DNA from: Occultella aeris
GTDB lineage: Bacteria > Actinomycetota > Actinomycetes > Actinomycetales > Beutenbergiaceae
Length of the DNA stretch: 64,000 bases
Reading direction: 5' to 3'
Assembly (NCBI RefSeq): GCF_902703175.1
Contig: NZ_CACRYJ010000048.1
Span: 1-64,000 of the forward strand
Position 1 is the first letter of the stretch; every line of letters begins with the position of its first letter. Under the pieces are notes generated by a model. It did no database searches. It was given only the letters and a program-made list of their open reading frames with translations, and was not told where the DNA came from. Shown piece after piece: positions 1 through 8,453 of this stretch. Both the position numbers and the translations under genes were made by a program.

Positions 1-1
1 G

Positions 2-280
2 TGCGGGGGCACGGTGGGCGGAGGGCCGGGGTTCACCGGCGGCGGCGTCGGGCCGGTGCCCGAGTGGCCGCAGGGCGGGCACGTGCCCGGCGGGTCGGCG
101 TCAGGGCCGACAGCAGGACATTCGGGCGCGCCCGCTGGGACACTCCCGACACCGCATCCGGGCAGCCCGGGACCCACGCCGCGTGGCGGCGGGCCGGTTC
201 AGGGTGCTCCGAGTCATGACGTCGATGCTCGCAGGGGCACGGCGCCCGCGTCCAACAACGATCCGCCAACCCATCGATAG
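2..280 (+). CDS. Possible C-terminal tail of a Gly/Pro-rich protein (cut by window start)
   Basis: An open frame runs in from the left edge and stops with TAG at 278-280. It is rich in Gly, Pro and Ser with short PG/GP runs and has no recognisable domain. It would converge on clpX, with the hairpin at 316-351 between them, which fits a gene end. Composition alone can create such frames in high-GC DNA, and codon position-three GC falls toward the end, so this may not be coding. No function is proposed. Confidence 0.25.
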   Translation, partial: CGGTVGGGPGFTGGGVGPVPEWPQGGHVPGGSASGPTAGHSGAPAGTLPTPHPGSPGPTPRGGGPVQGAPSHDVDARRGTAPASNNDPPTHR

Positions 281-315
281 CGGATGCTTATCGGTTCCGG
301 ACGTGGAACGGGAAC

Positions 316-351
316 ACCACCCGGCCCAGCGGCTCCGCGGGGGCGGGTGGT
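316..351 (-). terminator. Hairpin downstream of clpX
   Basis: An 8-bp perfect stem (ACCACCCG with CGGGTGGT) encloses a GC-rich loop, 37 nt past the clpX stop codon. There is no clear T-run, as is common for actinobacterial terminators, so the assignment rests on position and stem only. Confidence 0.35.
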
Positions 352-387
352 GCTCAGCCGCTACTGCGGCGTCATCGTCGGGTGCGC

Positions 388-1671
388 TCAGGCACTCTTC
401 TCGCGCGGGGTCCGCTTGGACCGGGGCGCCTCGCGGGGCACCAGGGTCGGGTTCACGTTCTCGAGGACCACCTCGCGGGTGATCACGACGCGGGCGATGT
501 CCTCACGGCTGGGCACGTCGAACATCACCGACTGGAGCACCTCCTCCATGATGGCCCGCAGGCCACGGGCGCCGGTGCCGCGCAGGATCGCCTGGTCCGC
601 GACCGCCTCGATCGCGTCCGGGGTGAACTCGAGCTCCACGCCGTCCATCTCGAACATGCGCTGGTACTGCCTGATCAGTGCGTTCTTCGGCTCTGTGAGG
701 ATCTGCGCCAGGGCGGGACTGTCGAGCGGAGAGACGGTGGAGATCACCGGCACCCGGCCGATGAACTCGGGGATCAGCCCGAACTTCAGCAGGTCCTCGG
801 GCATGACGTCGTCGATCACGTCGACGTCGTCGGCGCTGTGCAACGGGGCACCGAAGCCGATGCCGCGGCGCCCGGCCCGGGCCGAGATGATCTCGTCCAG
901 GCCCGCGAACGCCCCGGCCACGATGAACAGCACGTTCGTGGTGTCGATCGTGATGAACTCCTGGTGCGGGTGCTTGCGCCCACCCTGCGGCGGCACGGAG
1001 GCCTGGGTGCCCTCGAGGATCTTCAACAGTGCCTGCTGCACGCCCTCACCGGAGACGTCCCGGGTGATCGAGGGGTTCTCGCTCTTGCGGGCGATCTTGT
1101 CGATCTCGTCGATGTAGATGATCCCGGTCTCAGCCTTCTTCACGTCGAAGTCTGCGGCCTGGATCAGCTTGAGCAGGATGTTCTCGACGTCCTCGCCCAC
1201 GTAGCCGGCCTCCGTCAACGCGGTGGCGTCGGCGATCGCGAACGGCACGTTCAGCATCTTGGCGAGGGTCTGGGCGAGATACGTCTTCCCGCAACCCGTC
1301 GGACCGATGAGCAGGATGTTGGACTTCGCGAGTTCCACGTCGGCGTCGTCGCCGGTGGTGGAGGCCGCGGACGGGCCGGCCTGGACCCGCTTGTAGTGGT
1401 TGTAGACGGCCACCGCGAGCGACTTCTTGGCGCCCTCCTGGCCGATGATGTACTGCTCGAGGAACTCGAAGATATCCCTCGGCTTCGGCAGGTCCACCAG
1501 GCCGAGCTCGTTCGCCTCGGCGAGCTCCTCCTCGATGATCTCGTTGCAGAGGTCGATGCACTCGTCGCAGATGTAGACGCCTGGGCCGGCGATCAACTTG
1601 ATGACCTGCTTCTGGCTCTTTCCGCAGAACGAGCACTTCAACAGGTCGGCGCCCTCCCCTATCCGAGCCAT
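388..1671 (-). CDS. clpX: ATP-dependent Clp protease ATP-binding subunit ClpX
   Basis: AAA+ unfoldase that recognises tagged or misfolded proteins and threads them into ClpP in the cytoplasm. The 427-residue product has the usual ClpX length. It starts with a C4 zinc-binding domain (Cys13, Cys16, Cys35, Cys38), followed by Walker A GPTGCGKT, Walker B around YIDEIDKIA, and the ClpP-docking loop with Ile-Gly-Phe in [10 protein letters not shown] chose the ATG at 1671 because it gives the canonical MARIGEG start and has GGAGAGGTGAGG just upstream; a start at 1767 would only add non-conserved residues. It lies 179 bp after clpP2 with a hairpin between them, so it may have its own promoter as well as readthrough. 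Confidence 0.97.
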   Translation of the reverse strand: MARIGEGADLLKCSFCGKSQKQVIKLIAGPGVYICDECIDLCNEIIEEELAEANELGLVDLPKPRDIFEFLEQYIIGQEGAKKSLAVAVYNHYKRVQAGPSAASTTGDDADVELAKSNILLIGPTGCGKTYLAQTLAKMLNVPFAIADATALTEAGYVGEDVENILLKLIQAADFDVKKAETGIIYIDEIDKIARKSENPSITRDVSGEGVQQALLKILEGTQASVPPQGGRKHPHQEFITIDTTNVLFIVAGAFAGLDEIISARAGRRGIGFGAPLHSADDVDVIDDVMPEDLLKFGLIPEFIGRVPVISTVSPLDSPALAQILTEPKNALIRQYQRMFEMDGVELEFTPDAIEAVADQAILRGTGARGLRAIMEEVLQSVMFDVPSREDIARVVITREVVLENVNPTLVPREAPRSKRTPREKSA

Positions 1672-1794
1672 GCGCCTCACCTCTCCGATCTGCTGGTCAA
1701 CCTGGTCGCCCGGCGATCCGCCGTCGTTCCATTGTGCGTCATCGATCCTCGACAACAACCATTTCACACTACGTGCGCCACGTCTTTTGGTGCG

Positions 1795-1834
1795 CGAACG
1801 GCCCGCCGCGTGTCGTCACGCGTCGGGCCGTTCG
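1795..1834 (-). terminator. Strong hairpin between clpP2 and clpX
   Basis: An 11-bp stem (CGAACGGCCCG with CGGGCCGTTCG), one mismatch, then six more pairs (CGCGTG with CACGCG) around TCGT. It begins 17 nt after the clpP2 stop. No T-run follows on the minus strand, so it could be a partial terminator or a processing/attenuation element that lowers clpX readthrough. Confidence 0.5.
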
Positions 1835-1850
1835 GGTCATGCGCTCCGGG

Positions 1851-2525
1851 TCACTTGCCGGCCGGCAACTGCGGGGCCTTGCGGCTCTCCAGCACCTGAT
1901 CCACCAGGCCGTACTCGAGTGCGCCCGCGGCGGAGAGGATCTTGTCCCGCTCGATGTCGGTGCGGACGTCCTCCACCGGCTTGCCCGAGTGCAGCGCAAG
2001 GGTGTCCTCGAGCCACTCGCGCATGCGGAGCACCTCGGCGGCGTGGATCTCGATGTCCGAGGCCTGTGCGTAGCCGCCACCCTCAAGGGAGGGCTGGTGG
2101 ATCAGCACACGGGCGTTCGGGAGCGCGAGCCGCTTGCCGGGCGAACCGGCGGCGAGGAGCACGGCGGCCGCGGACGCGGCCTGCCCGAGGCAGACCGTCT
2201 GGATCTGCGGCTTGATGTACTGCATCGTGTCGTAGATCGCCGTCATCGCGGTGAACGATCCACCCGGTGAGTTGATGTACAGGGTGATCAGGCCGTCCGG
2301 GTCCTGGCTCTCCAGGACGAGGAGCTGGGCCATGATGTCGTCCGCGGACGCGTCGTCGACCTGCACGCCGAGGAAGATGATGCGGTCCTCGAACAGCTTG
2401 GTGTACGGGTCCTGCCGCTTGAAACCGTACGCGGTCCGCTCCTCGAACTGCGGGAGCACATAGCGCGACGTGGGCGCGGGCATGGCCCGCCCGCCGAAGT
2501 TCGCCGCCTGCTGGGAAAGGTTCAC
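1851..2525 (-). CDS. clpP2: ATP-dependent Clp protease proteolytic subunit ClpP2
   Basis: Serine peptidase subunit of the Clp protease; in actinobacteria two different ClpP proteins form a mixed tetradecamer. The 224-residue product shows the catalytic serine in GQAASAAAVLLAAG and the histidine in RVLIHQPS, with the acidic residue expected in the following DIERDK segment. The GTG at 2525 is chosen because AGGAGAACACTT precedes it directly; an upstream frame extension lacks a ribosome site and would run into clpP1. It is 34 bp downstream of clpP1, so the two are co-transcribed. The numbering as clpP2 follows gene order. Confidence 0.95.
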   Translation of the reverse strand: MNLSQQAANFGGRAMPAPTSRYVLPQFEERTAYGFKRQDPYTKLFEDRIIFLGVQVDDASADDIMAQLLVLESQDPDGLITLYINSPGGSFTAMTAIYDTMQYIKPQIQTVCLGQAASAAAVLLAAGSPGKRLALPNARVLIHQPSLEGGGYAQASDIEIHAAEVLRMREWLEDTLALHSGKPVEDVRTDIERDKILSAAGALEYGLVDQVLESRKAPQLPAGK

Positions 2526-2559
2526 AAGTGTTCTCCTACGAATCGATGATCGGCGGGCG

Positions 2560-3177
2560 TCAGTCGGTGGTCCCGCCACCACCGGTGACGGACGCGGCAT
2601 CGGTGACGACGTGGTCGATGAAGCCGTACTCGAGGGCCTGGGCCGCAGTGAACCAGCGGTCGCGGTCGGCGTCGCGGTCGATCTCCTCGACGGTCTTGCC
2701 GGTCTGCTCGGCGGTCAGCTCGGCCATGACCTTCTTCATGTGGAGGATCAGCTCGGCGTTGATCTTGATGTCCGTCGCCGTGCCGCCGATGCCACCGGAG
2801 GGCTGGTGCATCATGACGCGGGCGTGCGGGGTCGCGTAGCGCTTGCCCTTGGTGCCCGAGGCGAGGAGGAACTGCCCCATCGACGCGGCCATACCCATCG
2901 CCACCGTGGCGACGTCCGGCTGCACGTACTGCATGGTGTCGTAGATCGCCATGCCTGCAGTGACCGAACCACCCGGGGAGTTGATGTAGAGCCAGATGTC
3001 CTTCTCGGGGTCCTCCGCCGCGAGCAGCAGCATCTGCGCGCAGATCTGGTTCGCGTTGTCGTCGCGGACCTCGGATCCGAGCCAGATGATCCGCTCCTTG
3101 AGGAGGCGGTTGAAGATATGGTCGCCCAGACCCAGTCCCGGCTGGTCCGACTGTGCGGCCTTGGGAATCTCGCTCAC
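2560..3177 (-). CDS. clpP1: ATP-dependent Clp protease proteolytic subunit ClpP1
   Basis: First ClpP subunit of the pair. The 205-residue product carries the catalytic serine in MGMAASMGQ, the histidine in [10 protein letters not shown] and the aspartate in [11 protein letters not shown]. The start is the GTG at 3177, with AGGAG placed about 9 nt upstream; the frame opens further but lacks a ribosome site there. It leads the clpP1-clpP2(-clpX) unit and is preceded by a CGC-N5-GCG candidate ClgR site. tig lies upstream on the same strand but a perfect terminator hairpin separates them. Confidence 0.95.
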   Translation of the reverse strand: MSEIPKAAQSDQPGLGLGDHIFNRLLKERIIWLGSEVRDDNANQICAQMLLLAAEDPEKDIWLYINSPGGSVTAGMAIYDTMQYVQPDVATVAMGMAASMGQFLLASGTKGKRYATPHARVMMHQPSGGIGGTATDIKINAELILHMKKVMAELTAEQTGKTVEEIDRDADRDRWFTAAQALEYGFIDHVVTDAASVTGGGGTTD

Positions 3178-3261
3178 GGTTCGTGCTCCTGATCGTCGGT
3201 TGTTGTCCCTGCGCATGACACTAACGCCGAGTGCCGTCGGTATCTGCCCGCAGATCGCTGG

Positions 3262-3278
3262 TTTCGCTGTTGGCGCAC
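3262..3278 (-). promoter_or_regulatory. Candidate ClgR operator upstream of clpP1
   Basis: The sequence TTTCGCTGTTGGCGCAC contains CGC-N5-GCG (3265-3275), about 85 bp upstream of the clpP1 start. ClgR of Streptomyces and Corynebacterium activates clpP operons through sites with this core. The match is to the core only; flanking bases are weakly symmetrical, and clgR itself is not in the window. Confidence 0.4.
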
Positions 3279-3300
3279 GCCCGGGCCGGCCGGGGACGGC

Positions 3301-3334
3301 GGAGGTCCCGCACCCGGGTGGGTGCGGGACCTCC
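3301..3334 (-). terminator. Rho-independent-like terminator of tig
   Basis: A perfect 15-bp stem (GGAGGTCCCGCACCC with GGGTGCGGGACCTCC) around GGGT, 20 nt past the tig stop codon. It isolates tig from the clpP1-clpP2 operon. There is no long T-tract. Confidence 0.8.
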
Positions 3335-3354
3335 TGCGCGGGGTGCGGTGAGGC

Positions 3355-4860
3355 TCAGGCCTTCGCGTCCTCGGCGTCCTCGGCCGAGTCGGCACTGTCG
3401 GCACTGTCGGCCGAGTCGGCACTGTCGGCCGAGTCGGCACTGTCCGCGGAGTCGGCACTGTCGGCGGACTCGAGGTCGTCGACATCCACCTCGACGGTCT
3501 CGATGCCACCGGCCTCGACGGCCCCGTCGGCAGCGGCCTGCGCAGCGGCGACGGCGGCCTGGACGGCGTCCTCCTCGTCGGAGCCGATGTAGTCGGTCAG
3601 GTCGACCTCCGCACCAGCGCCGTCGACGATCTTCACCTGGCGCAGTGCGACCGCGAGCGACTTGTTCCGGGACAACTCGGCCACGAAGGTCGGGATCTGG
3701 CCGTTGGTGTCGGCCTGCTGGATGAACTCGTTCGGGTCCATCCCGTACTGCTGGGCGGTCCGGAGCAGGAACTCGATGAGCTCGTTCTGACCGACCTTGA
3801 CCTCGACCTTCTCGGCGAGGGTGTCGAGCAGGAGCTGACGGCGGAGCGTGTCCGTGGCCTCGACGCGCACCTCTTCGCGGTGGGTGTCGTCCTCGAGTCG
3901 GCCCTCGTTCTCGAGGTGGCGGTGGATCTCGTCCTCGATCACGCCGGCCGGCAGCGGGAAGTCGGTGTTCGCGAGCAGGTGCTCGAGCAACTGGTCGCGG
4001 GCCTGCACGGCGCGGTTGTTCGACTTGGCATCTGCGACCTGCTCGCGCAGGTTCTCGCGCAGCTCTGCCACGGTGTCGAACTCGGACGCGGTCTGGGCGA
4101 AGTCGTCGTCCACGTCCGGCAGCTCCTGCTCCTTGACGGCGGTCGGGGTCACCGTGACCTCGGCCTCCTCGCCGGAGCGCTCGCCGCCGGCCAGCGGCGC
4201 CTTGAAGGTGGTGGTCTCCCCCGCCGTCAGGCCGGTCAGGGCCTCGTCGAGGCCCTCGAGCATGTTGCCGGAGCCGATCTCGTAGGAGACGCCGGAGACG
4301 GAGTCGATCTCCTCCTCGCCGATGGTGGCCCGCAGGTCGATCGTGGCGAAGTCACCGGTCTTGGCGGCGCGGTCCACCGAGACCAGGGTCGCGAAACGCT
4401 GACGCAGCGTGGTCAGTCGCTCCTCGACGTCCTCATCGGACACCTCGGCGTCCTCGACCGTGAGCGTCACGCCGTCGAGCTCCGGCAGGGCGATCTCGGG
4501 GCGGATGTCCACCTCGGCGGTGAAGACCAGCGCGTCGGAGTCCGCACCCTCGGTGGCGACGCCCGGCACGGAGGTCACCTCGATGCTCGGCTGGCCAAGC
4601 GGGCGCACCTCGGCCTCGGTCACGGCCTGGCGGTACAGCGCCGGGAGCGCGTCGTTGACGGCGTGCTCGACGACGGCGCCACGGCCGACCCGCTGGTCGA
4701 TGATGCGCGGCGGCACCTTGCCCTTGCGGAAGCCGGGGATGTTCACCTGCTCGGCGATGTGGGAGTAGGCGTGGTCCATGCTCGGCTTGAGTTCCTCCGG
4801 CGTGACCTCAACGGTCAGCTTGACCCGGGTCGGCTCGAGGTTCTCGACGGCGCTCTTCAC
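3355..4860 (-). CDS. tig: Trigger factor (ribosome-bound chaperone and prolyl isomerase)
   Basis: Binds the ribosomal exit tunnel and assists folding of nascent chains. The N-terminal ribosome-binding signature GFRKGKVPP is present, followed by the FKBP-like PPIase domain and the helical C-terminal arms. I chose the GTG at 4860 (product MKSAVENLEPTR after initiation) because GGAGAA sits 6 nt before it. At 501 residues it is longer than the usual 430-470. The excess is largely a negatively charged tail ending in nine Ser-Ala-Asp repeats and EDAEDAKA. It is transcribed alone, with a hairpin terminator behind it. Confidence 0.96.
   Translation of the reverse strand: MKSAVENLEPTRVKLTVEVTPEELKPSMDHAYSHIAEQVNIPGFRKGKVPPRIIDQRVGRGAVVEHAVNDALPALYRQAVTEAEVRPLGQPSIEVTSVPGVATEGADSDALVFTAEVDIRPEIALPELDGVTLTVEDAEVSDEDVEERLTTLRQRFATLVSVDRAAKTGDFATIDLRATIGEEEIDSVSGVSYEIGSGNMLEGLDEALTGLTAGETTTFKAPLAGGERSGEEAEVTVTPTAVKEQELPDVDDDFAQTASEFDTVAELRENLREQVADAKSNNRAVQARDQLLEHLLANTDFPLPAGVIEDEIHRHLENEGRLEDDTHREEVRVEATDTLRRQLLLDTLAEKVEVKVGQNELIEFLLRTAQQYGMDPNEFIQQADTNGQIPTFVAELSRNKSLAVALRQVKIVDGAGAEVDLTDYIGSDEEDAVQAAVAAAQAAADGAVEAGGIETVEVDVDDLESADSADSADSADSADSADSADSADSADSAEDAEDAKA
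3388..3468 (-). repeat. Nine tandem Ser-Ala-Asp codon triplets in the trigger-factor tail
   Basis: Eighty-one bp encode nine consecutive S-A-D units near the C-terminus of tig. At DNA level the 9-bp unit recurs in 9/18-bp steps (GGCACTGTC and GGCCGAGTC on the plus strand), so the tract could vary in length by slippage. It predicts a flexible acidic tail. Confidence 0.9.
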
Positions 4861-4989
4861 TACGTGTTCTCCACTCATGGGTGTCTGTCGGGCAGGTCGC
4901 GCGAACGCACTCGGCGGCGTCGCCGCCTCTTCGTTCGTCATTGGCGTCCGCAGACACGTGAGGGCACGGCGAAGCGAACAGCGGCCCCT

Positions 4990-4995
4990 AGTCTA
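4990..4995 (-). promoter_or_regulatory. Possible -10 box for tig
   Basis: TAGACT on the minus strand fits the TANNNT -10 pattern and would give a leader of about 120 nt before tig. No convincing -35 was seen. Confidence 0.3.
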
Positions 4996-5118
4996 CCCCG
5001 CCGGTGGGAGACCGGTATGCGGCGTGACGCAGAGCCCAGACCCCCCGTCAGCAGGCCCGAGTGGCCGCGCTCTGACCGGCGATCGCCGCCGCCGCCCGGA
5101 CCGCCGGCTGCTGACCTA

Positions 5119-5424
5119 CTATCCCTCGCGCAGGGTGACCGGGAACAGGTCGGTCCGCGCGACCACCCGGTCCCGCTCGGCGGCCAGGGCCGTGCGGCGC
5201 GGGTCCGTGAGGTAGCGGTCCAGGTCGGCCTGGCCGCCGAACCGGTAGACCTGCACCTCGTGCGGGCTGCCGTCGGCGCCGCCGGAGACGGCCCTCTGGA
5301 CGATCTGCGCGCCGTGGTCGACGAGGAGCGCGATCACCGTGTCCTCGTAGACGGACAGGTCCGCCTCGTTCCCGGGCGTCGCCCAGAGCAGGCAACACAA
5401 GGTCAGTGGGCCGTCCGAACTCAT
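5119..5424 (-). CDS. Small hypothetical protein, dimeric alpha/beta-barrel-like
   Basis: A 101-residue protein whose pattern (hydrophobic strand, YEDTVIALLVDHGAQI helix, then EVQVYRFGGQADLDRYL) resembles the ferredoxin-like fold of antibiotic-monooxygenase/DUF1330/NIPSNAP proteins that bind small molecules. This is a fold-level guess with no catalytic motif seen. It starts at the ATG at 5424, 54 bp from the MerR-VOC gene on the same strand. No strong ribosome site precedes it. Confidence 0.6.
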   Translation of the reverse strand: MSSDGPLTLCCLLWATPGNEADLSVYEDTVIALLVDHGAQIVQRAVSGGADGSPHEVQVYRFGGQADLDRYLTDPRRTALAAERDRVVARTDLFPVTLREG

Positions 5425-5478
5425 GGGGGTGGATTCTGGCAGCCTCCGTCGGGTCGCACAAGGACGACTGGTCCGTCC

Positions 5479-6309
5479 TCAGGGGCCGAGTGGCGTCCAG
5501 AAGGACCACGGTTCGCCCTCGGGTCCGAGCGCACCGTACTCCCGGACGCCGTAGGGCTGGTCGGTGGGCTCGAACGTGATCGTGCCACCGCGGGCGACGA
5601 CGCCGGCGTGGTGGGCGTCCACGTCCTTGACGGTGACCACGAGCATGCCCGTTGCGGCCCCGAGGGCGGCGGGTGACGCGAGCCGCCACCGCGGCGCGAC
5701 CGGGTGCAGCATGACGAGCCCGTCGACGGTGCGGACCTCCGCCTGGACGACGGCGCCGTGCGCGTCCCGGTGCACCGGTCCGGGTTCGAGCCCGAACACC
5801 CGGACGAGGTGCTCGTGGGCCCGCTCGAGGTCGTCGTAGACGAGGACGGCGATCCGGCGCAGGGGCTCGGTCCGAGCCACGGCGGTGTCCTCGAGCACCG
5901 CGAGCAGCCGGCGGCAGACGTCGACGTCTCCCCCGCCGTCGCTCTCGCGCGGCGCAGCGCCGAGAGCCGGGTCCACGCTGACGCCCTCGAGCCGATGGAG
6001 CATCCGCTCGGTGCGTAGCACCTGGTCCTCGAGGGCGGTCAGGTGCCCCCGTAGGGCATCGTCCAGACTCCAGGTCGGGTCATCCAGAGCACGGCCGATC
6101 TCGTCGAGCTGGGTGCCGAACCGGCGCAGCACGCTGATCCGGTAGAGCCGTTCGACGTGCTCGCGACGGTAGACGCGGTGCCCTGCGCTGGTGCGCTCCG
6201 GGCGCAGCAGACCGACGTCGTCGAAGTGGTGCAGCGTGCGGATGGTGAGCCCGGAGAGTTCGGCGAGCTCGCCCACCCGCCAACCGTCCGGCGAGCCGCC
6301 CCCGGCCAC
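5479..6309 (-). CDS. MerR-family regulator fused to a VOC (glyoxalase/bleomycin-resistance) domain
   Basis: Residues about 10-80 form a MerR winged helix (WRVGELAELSGLTIRTLHHFD, then GLLRP and HRVYRREHVERL), followed by a dimerisation helix to about 115. From about 150 the chain becomes a VOC domain ending in EPTDQPYGVREYGALGPEG, normally a small-molecule-binding or metal-enzyme fold. The GTG at 6309 is preferred: GAAGGG lies 6 nt upstream and it follows the stop of the next VOC gene by 2 nt; an ATG at 6339 would overlap that gene. The arrangement suggests a one-component sensor, coupled in translation to the stand-alone VOC gene before it. Confidence 0.82.
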   Translation of the reverse strand: MAGGGSPDGWRVGELAELSGLTIRTLHHFDDVGLLRPERTSAGHRVYRREHVERLYRISVLRRFGTQLDEIGRALDDPTWSLDDALRGHLTALEDQVLRTERMLHRLEGVSVDPALGAAPRESDGGGDVDVCRRLLAVLEDTAVARTEPLRRIAVLVYDDLERAHEHLVRVFGLEPGPVHRDAHGAVVQAEVRTVDGLVMLHPVAPRWRLASPAALGAATGMLVVTVKDVDAHHAGVVARGGTITFEPTDQPYGVREYGALGPEGEPWSFWTPLGP

Positions 6310-6311
6310 GG

Positions 6312-6692
6312 TCAGCCCTTCGGGGTGTACAGCGCCCACCGGTGCCCGAACGGGTCCACCAGCCAGCCGCGGCGCTCGTCGCCGGAGTCGCTGGGCTCAC
6401 GGTCCACGGTCGCTCCGGCGGCCACCGCGGTGGCGTAGGCCGCATCGACGTCGTCGACGCCGAGCACGATCGCCGCCGTGCTGTGTCCCAGGGTTGCGGG
6501 GGCGTACGCGCCGTAGTCGTGGTACTCGTCGGAGAGGTAGAACACGTCGCCGGCGATGGCGAGGGTGACGTGACCGATCTTCCCATCGTCGTCGTAGCGT
6601 TCCCCAGTCTCCCGCGCCCCGAACGCGGCGGCGTAGAAGGCCACGGCGGCGGCGCCGTCATGCACGGTCAGGTATGGGATCAGGCGGGTCAT
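6312..6692 (-). CDS. VOC family protein (PhnB/glyoxalase-like)
   Basis: A 126-residue protein with two beta-alpha-beta-beta-beta halves: LIPYLTVHDGAAAVAFYAAAFGA at the N-terminus and AYATAVAAGATVDREP...GWLVDPFGHRWALYTPKG at the C-terminus, typical of PhnB-like VOC proteins. The ligand or substrate cannot be read from sequence. Its stop is 2 nt before the MerR-VOC fusion gene, so both are probably one transcription unit in which the regulator senses a related ligand. GAAGGAGACCGAG lies before the ATG at 6692. Confidence 0.8.
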   Translation of the reverse strand: MTRLIPYLTVHDGAAAVAFYAAAFGARETGERYDDDGKIGHVTLAIAGDVFYLSDEYHDYGAYAPATLGHSTAAIVLGVDDVDAAYATAVAAGATVDREPSDSGDERRGWLVDPFGHRWALYTPKG

Positions 6693-6799
6693 CTCGGTCT
6701 CCTTCGTCCGATGCGGGGCGGTCGACCTCGCTGGTGACGACGTTAGGCCCTCACGTCACGTGAGGTGCAAGCCCTCGGCGAGAGCTCGGCCGGCGTGAC

Positions 6800-6805
6800 T
6801 ACGAT
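6800..6805 (+). promoter_or_regulatory. -10 box giving a leaderless nitronate monooxygenase mRNA
   Basis: TACGAT is separated by 7 nt from the ATG at 6813, placing the expected transcription start on the start codon. No Shine-Dalgarno sequence precedes the gene. Confidence 0.4.
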
Positions 6806-6812
6806 CGCCGTC

Positions 6813-7892
6813 ATGACGTCGTGGCCGGACACCCGGATCCTGGACCTGTTCGGGATCTCCGCACCGATCGTGCTGGCACCCATGGCGGGGCCGGTCCTGG
6901 CCGACCTCACGGTCGCGGTCGCGCAGGCGGGCGGCCTCGGGTCGCTGCCGTGCGCGCTGCTGCCGGCGGACCGCATCCGCGCCGAGCTGACGGAGATCCG
7001 CTCACGCACCGACGCGGCCATCAACCTGAACTTCTTCTGCCACACCACGCCCGAGCCGGACCCGGTGGCGGACCTCGCCTGGCGGGCCCGGCTGGCGCCG
7101 TACTACGTCGAGGCCGGTCTCGATCCCTCCGTCACGCCGGTGGCGTCGAACCGGAACCCGTTCGACGGCGGAGCGTGCGAGATCATCGAGGAGTTCCGTC
7201 CCGAGGCAGTCAGTTTTCATTTCGGGCTGCCCGAGGCGGCGCTTCTGGAGCGTGTCCGGGCCACCGGCGCGAAGGTGCTCGGGTGCGCCACCACCGTGGC
7301 CGAGGCACGTTGGCTCGCTGACCGCGGCGCCGACCTGATCATCGCGCAGGGCGCGGAGGCGGGCGGGCACCGTGGCATGTTCCTGTCCACGGACGTGGGC
7401 ACCCAGGTCGGCACGTTCGCGCTCGTGCCACAAGTGGTCGACGCCGTGGACGTGCCGGTGATCGCAGCCGGCGGCATCGGCGACCCGCGCGCCATCGTGG
7501 CCGCCCTCGCTCTCGGCGCCGCCGCGGTCCAGATCGGCACGGCCTACCTGTACACACCCGAGGCGCGCATCGCCGTCGGGCATCGGAAGGCCCTGCTGGA
7601 GCAGAACGCGGACGACGCGACGGCGCTCACGAACGTGTTCACGGGCCGTCCCGCACGCGGCATCGTGAACCGGGCCATGCGCGAGCTCGGGCCGATGAGC
7701 GAGGCGACGCCGCCGTTCCCGCGGGCCGGCGGGGCGCTCGCGCCGCTGCGGTCGGCGACGGAGCCGGCCGGATCCACCGACTTCATGTCGCTGTGGTCGG
7801 GTCAGGCGGGGACGCTCAGCGCCAGGTACGCGGGCCTGAGTGCCGCCGAACTCACCCGGACCCTGGCGCGCGAGGCCCTGGCTCGGCTGTGA
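6813..7892 (+). CDS. Nitronate monooxygenase-like flavoprotein
   Basis: FMN-dependent TIM-barrel enzyme of the 2-nitropropane dioxygenase family, which oxidises alkyl nitronates. The 359-residue product shows the family features PIVLAPMAG near the N-terminus, VSFHFGLP, AQGAEAGGHRG with the conserved histidine, VPVIAAGGIGDP and GAAAVQIGTAYL (phosphate-binding end of the barrel). The ATG at 6813 matches the family start and sits directly behind a -10-like hexamer, so leaderless translation is likely. Convergent with the SRPBCC gene 18 bp downstream. Its physiological substrate is unknown; some family members act on other compounds. Confidence 0.88.
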   Translation: MTSWPDTRILDLFGISAPIVLAPMAGPVLADLTVAVAQAGGLGSLPCALLPADRIRAELTEIRSRTDAAINLNFFCHTTPEPDPVADLAWRARLAPYYVEAGLDPSVTPVASNRNPFDGGACEIIEEFRPEAVSFHFGLPEAALLERVRATGAKVLGCATTVAEARWLADRGADLIIAQGAEAGGHRGMFLSTDVGTQVGTFALVPQVVDAVDVPVIAAGGIGDPRAIVAALALGAAAVQIGTAYLYTPEARIAVGHRKALLEQNADDATALTNVFTGRPARGIVNRAMRELGPMSEATPPFPRAGGALAPLRSATEPAGSTDFMSLWSGQAGTLSARYAGLSAAELTRTLAREALARL

Positions 7893-7910
7893 CCGGGGCT
7901 CGGCGGCGTC

Positions 7911-8453
7911 TCAGTCCGCGCCGGGAACCGGCGCACCGTGTGGCACGCCATCCGCCACGTACTCCTCGTACCGGGCACGCCACTGCGGCGTCGGCTCGGG
8001 GCCGGGCGCCGTGCCGGCACCGGCGACGAGGTGTTCGCTGAGCTCATCCAGGCAGACGTGCCAACCCGCGGCGGTCCGCGCGGCGCCCGGCGTGTAGTCC
8101 TCGGGCATCAGGTCGATGAAGGTGAGGCGACAGCCCGTCTGCCCGTGCGGCTCGAGCAGCAGGCGGAGCTCCTCGGCCTCCCAGCTGAACCGGAGCGTCG
8201 TCGGCGGCTGCACCTGCAGCACGGTGCCGCCGGCGGTGCCATCGACCTCCGGGTGGTCGTCATCGAAGACGAAACGCAGGGTGGCGCCGACACTGAGCAG
8301 GTCGCCCTCGATCCGGCATGGGAACCATGCTGCGAGTCCCTCGGGCGTGGTCACGGCGTCCCAGACCCGCTCGATCGGGTGGGCGAGGTCGCGCACGAAC
8401 CGCAGGGCGTACTGCCCGTCGATCTGCTCGTAGGTTCCACGTTCGGTTGTCAT
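7911..8453 (-). CDS. SRPBCC (AHSA1/START-like) domain protein
   Basis: A 180-residue protein of the Aha1-C/START-like fold: RFVRDLAHPIERVWDAVTTPEGLAAWFPC at the N-terminus, a central TLRFSWEAEELRLLLEP and C-terminal AAGWHVCLDELSEHL. Such proteins bind hydrophobic ligands in a helix-grip cavity; no ligand can be inferred. Its ATG overlaps the stop of the ArsR gene by 4 bp (ATGA), a very common ArsR-SRPBCC pairing in actinobacteria, so the regulator most likely controls it. Confidence 0.87.
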   Translation of the reverse strand: MTTERGTYEQIDGQYALRFVRDLAHPIERVWDAVTTPEGLAAWFPCRIEGDLLSVGATLRFVFDDDHPEVDGTAGGTVLQVQPPTTLRFSWEAEELRLLLEPHGQTGCRLTFIDLMPEDYTPGAARTAAGWHVCLDELSEHLVAGAGTAPGPEPTPQWRARYEEYVADGVPHGAPVPGAD

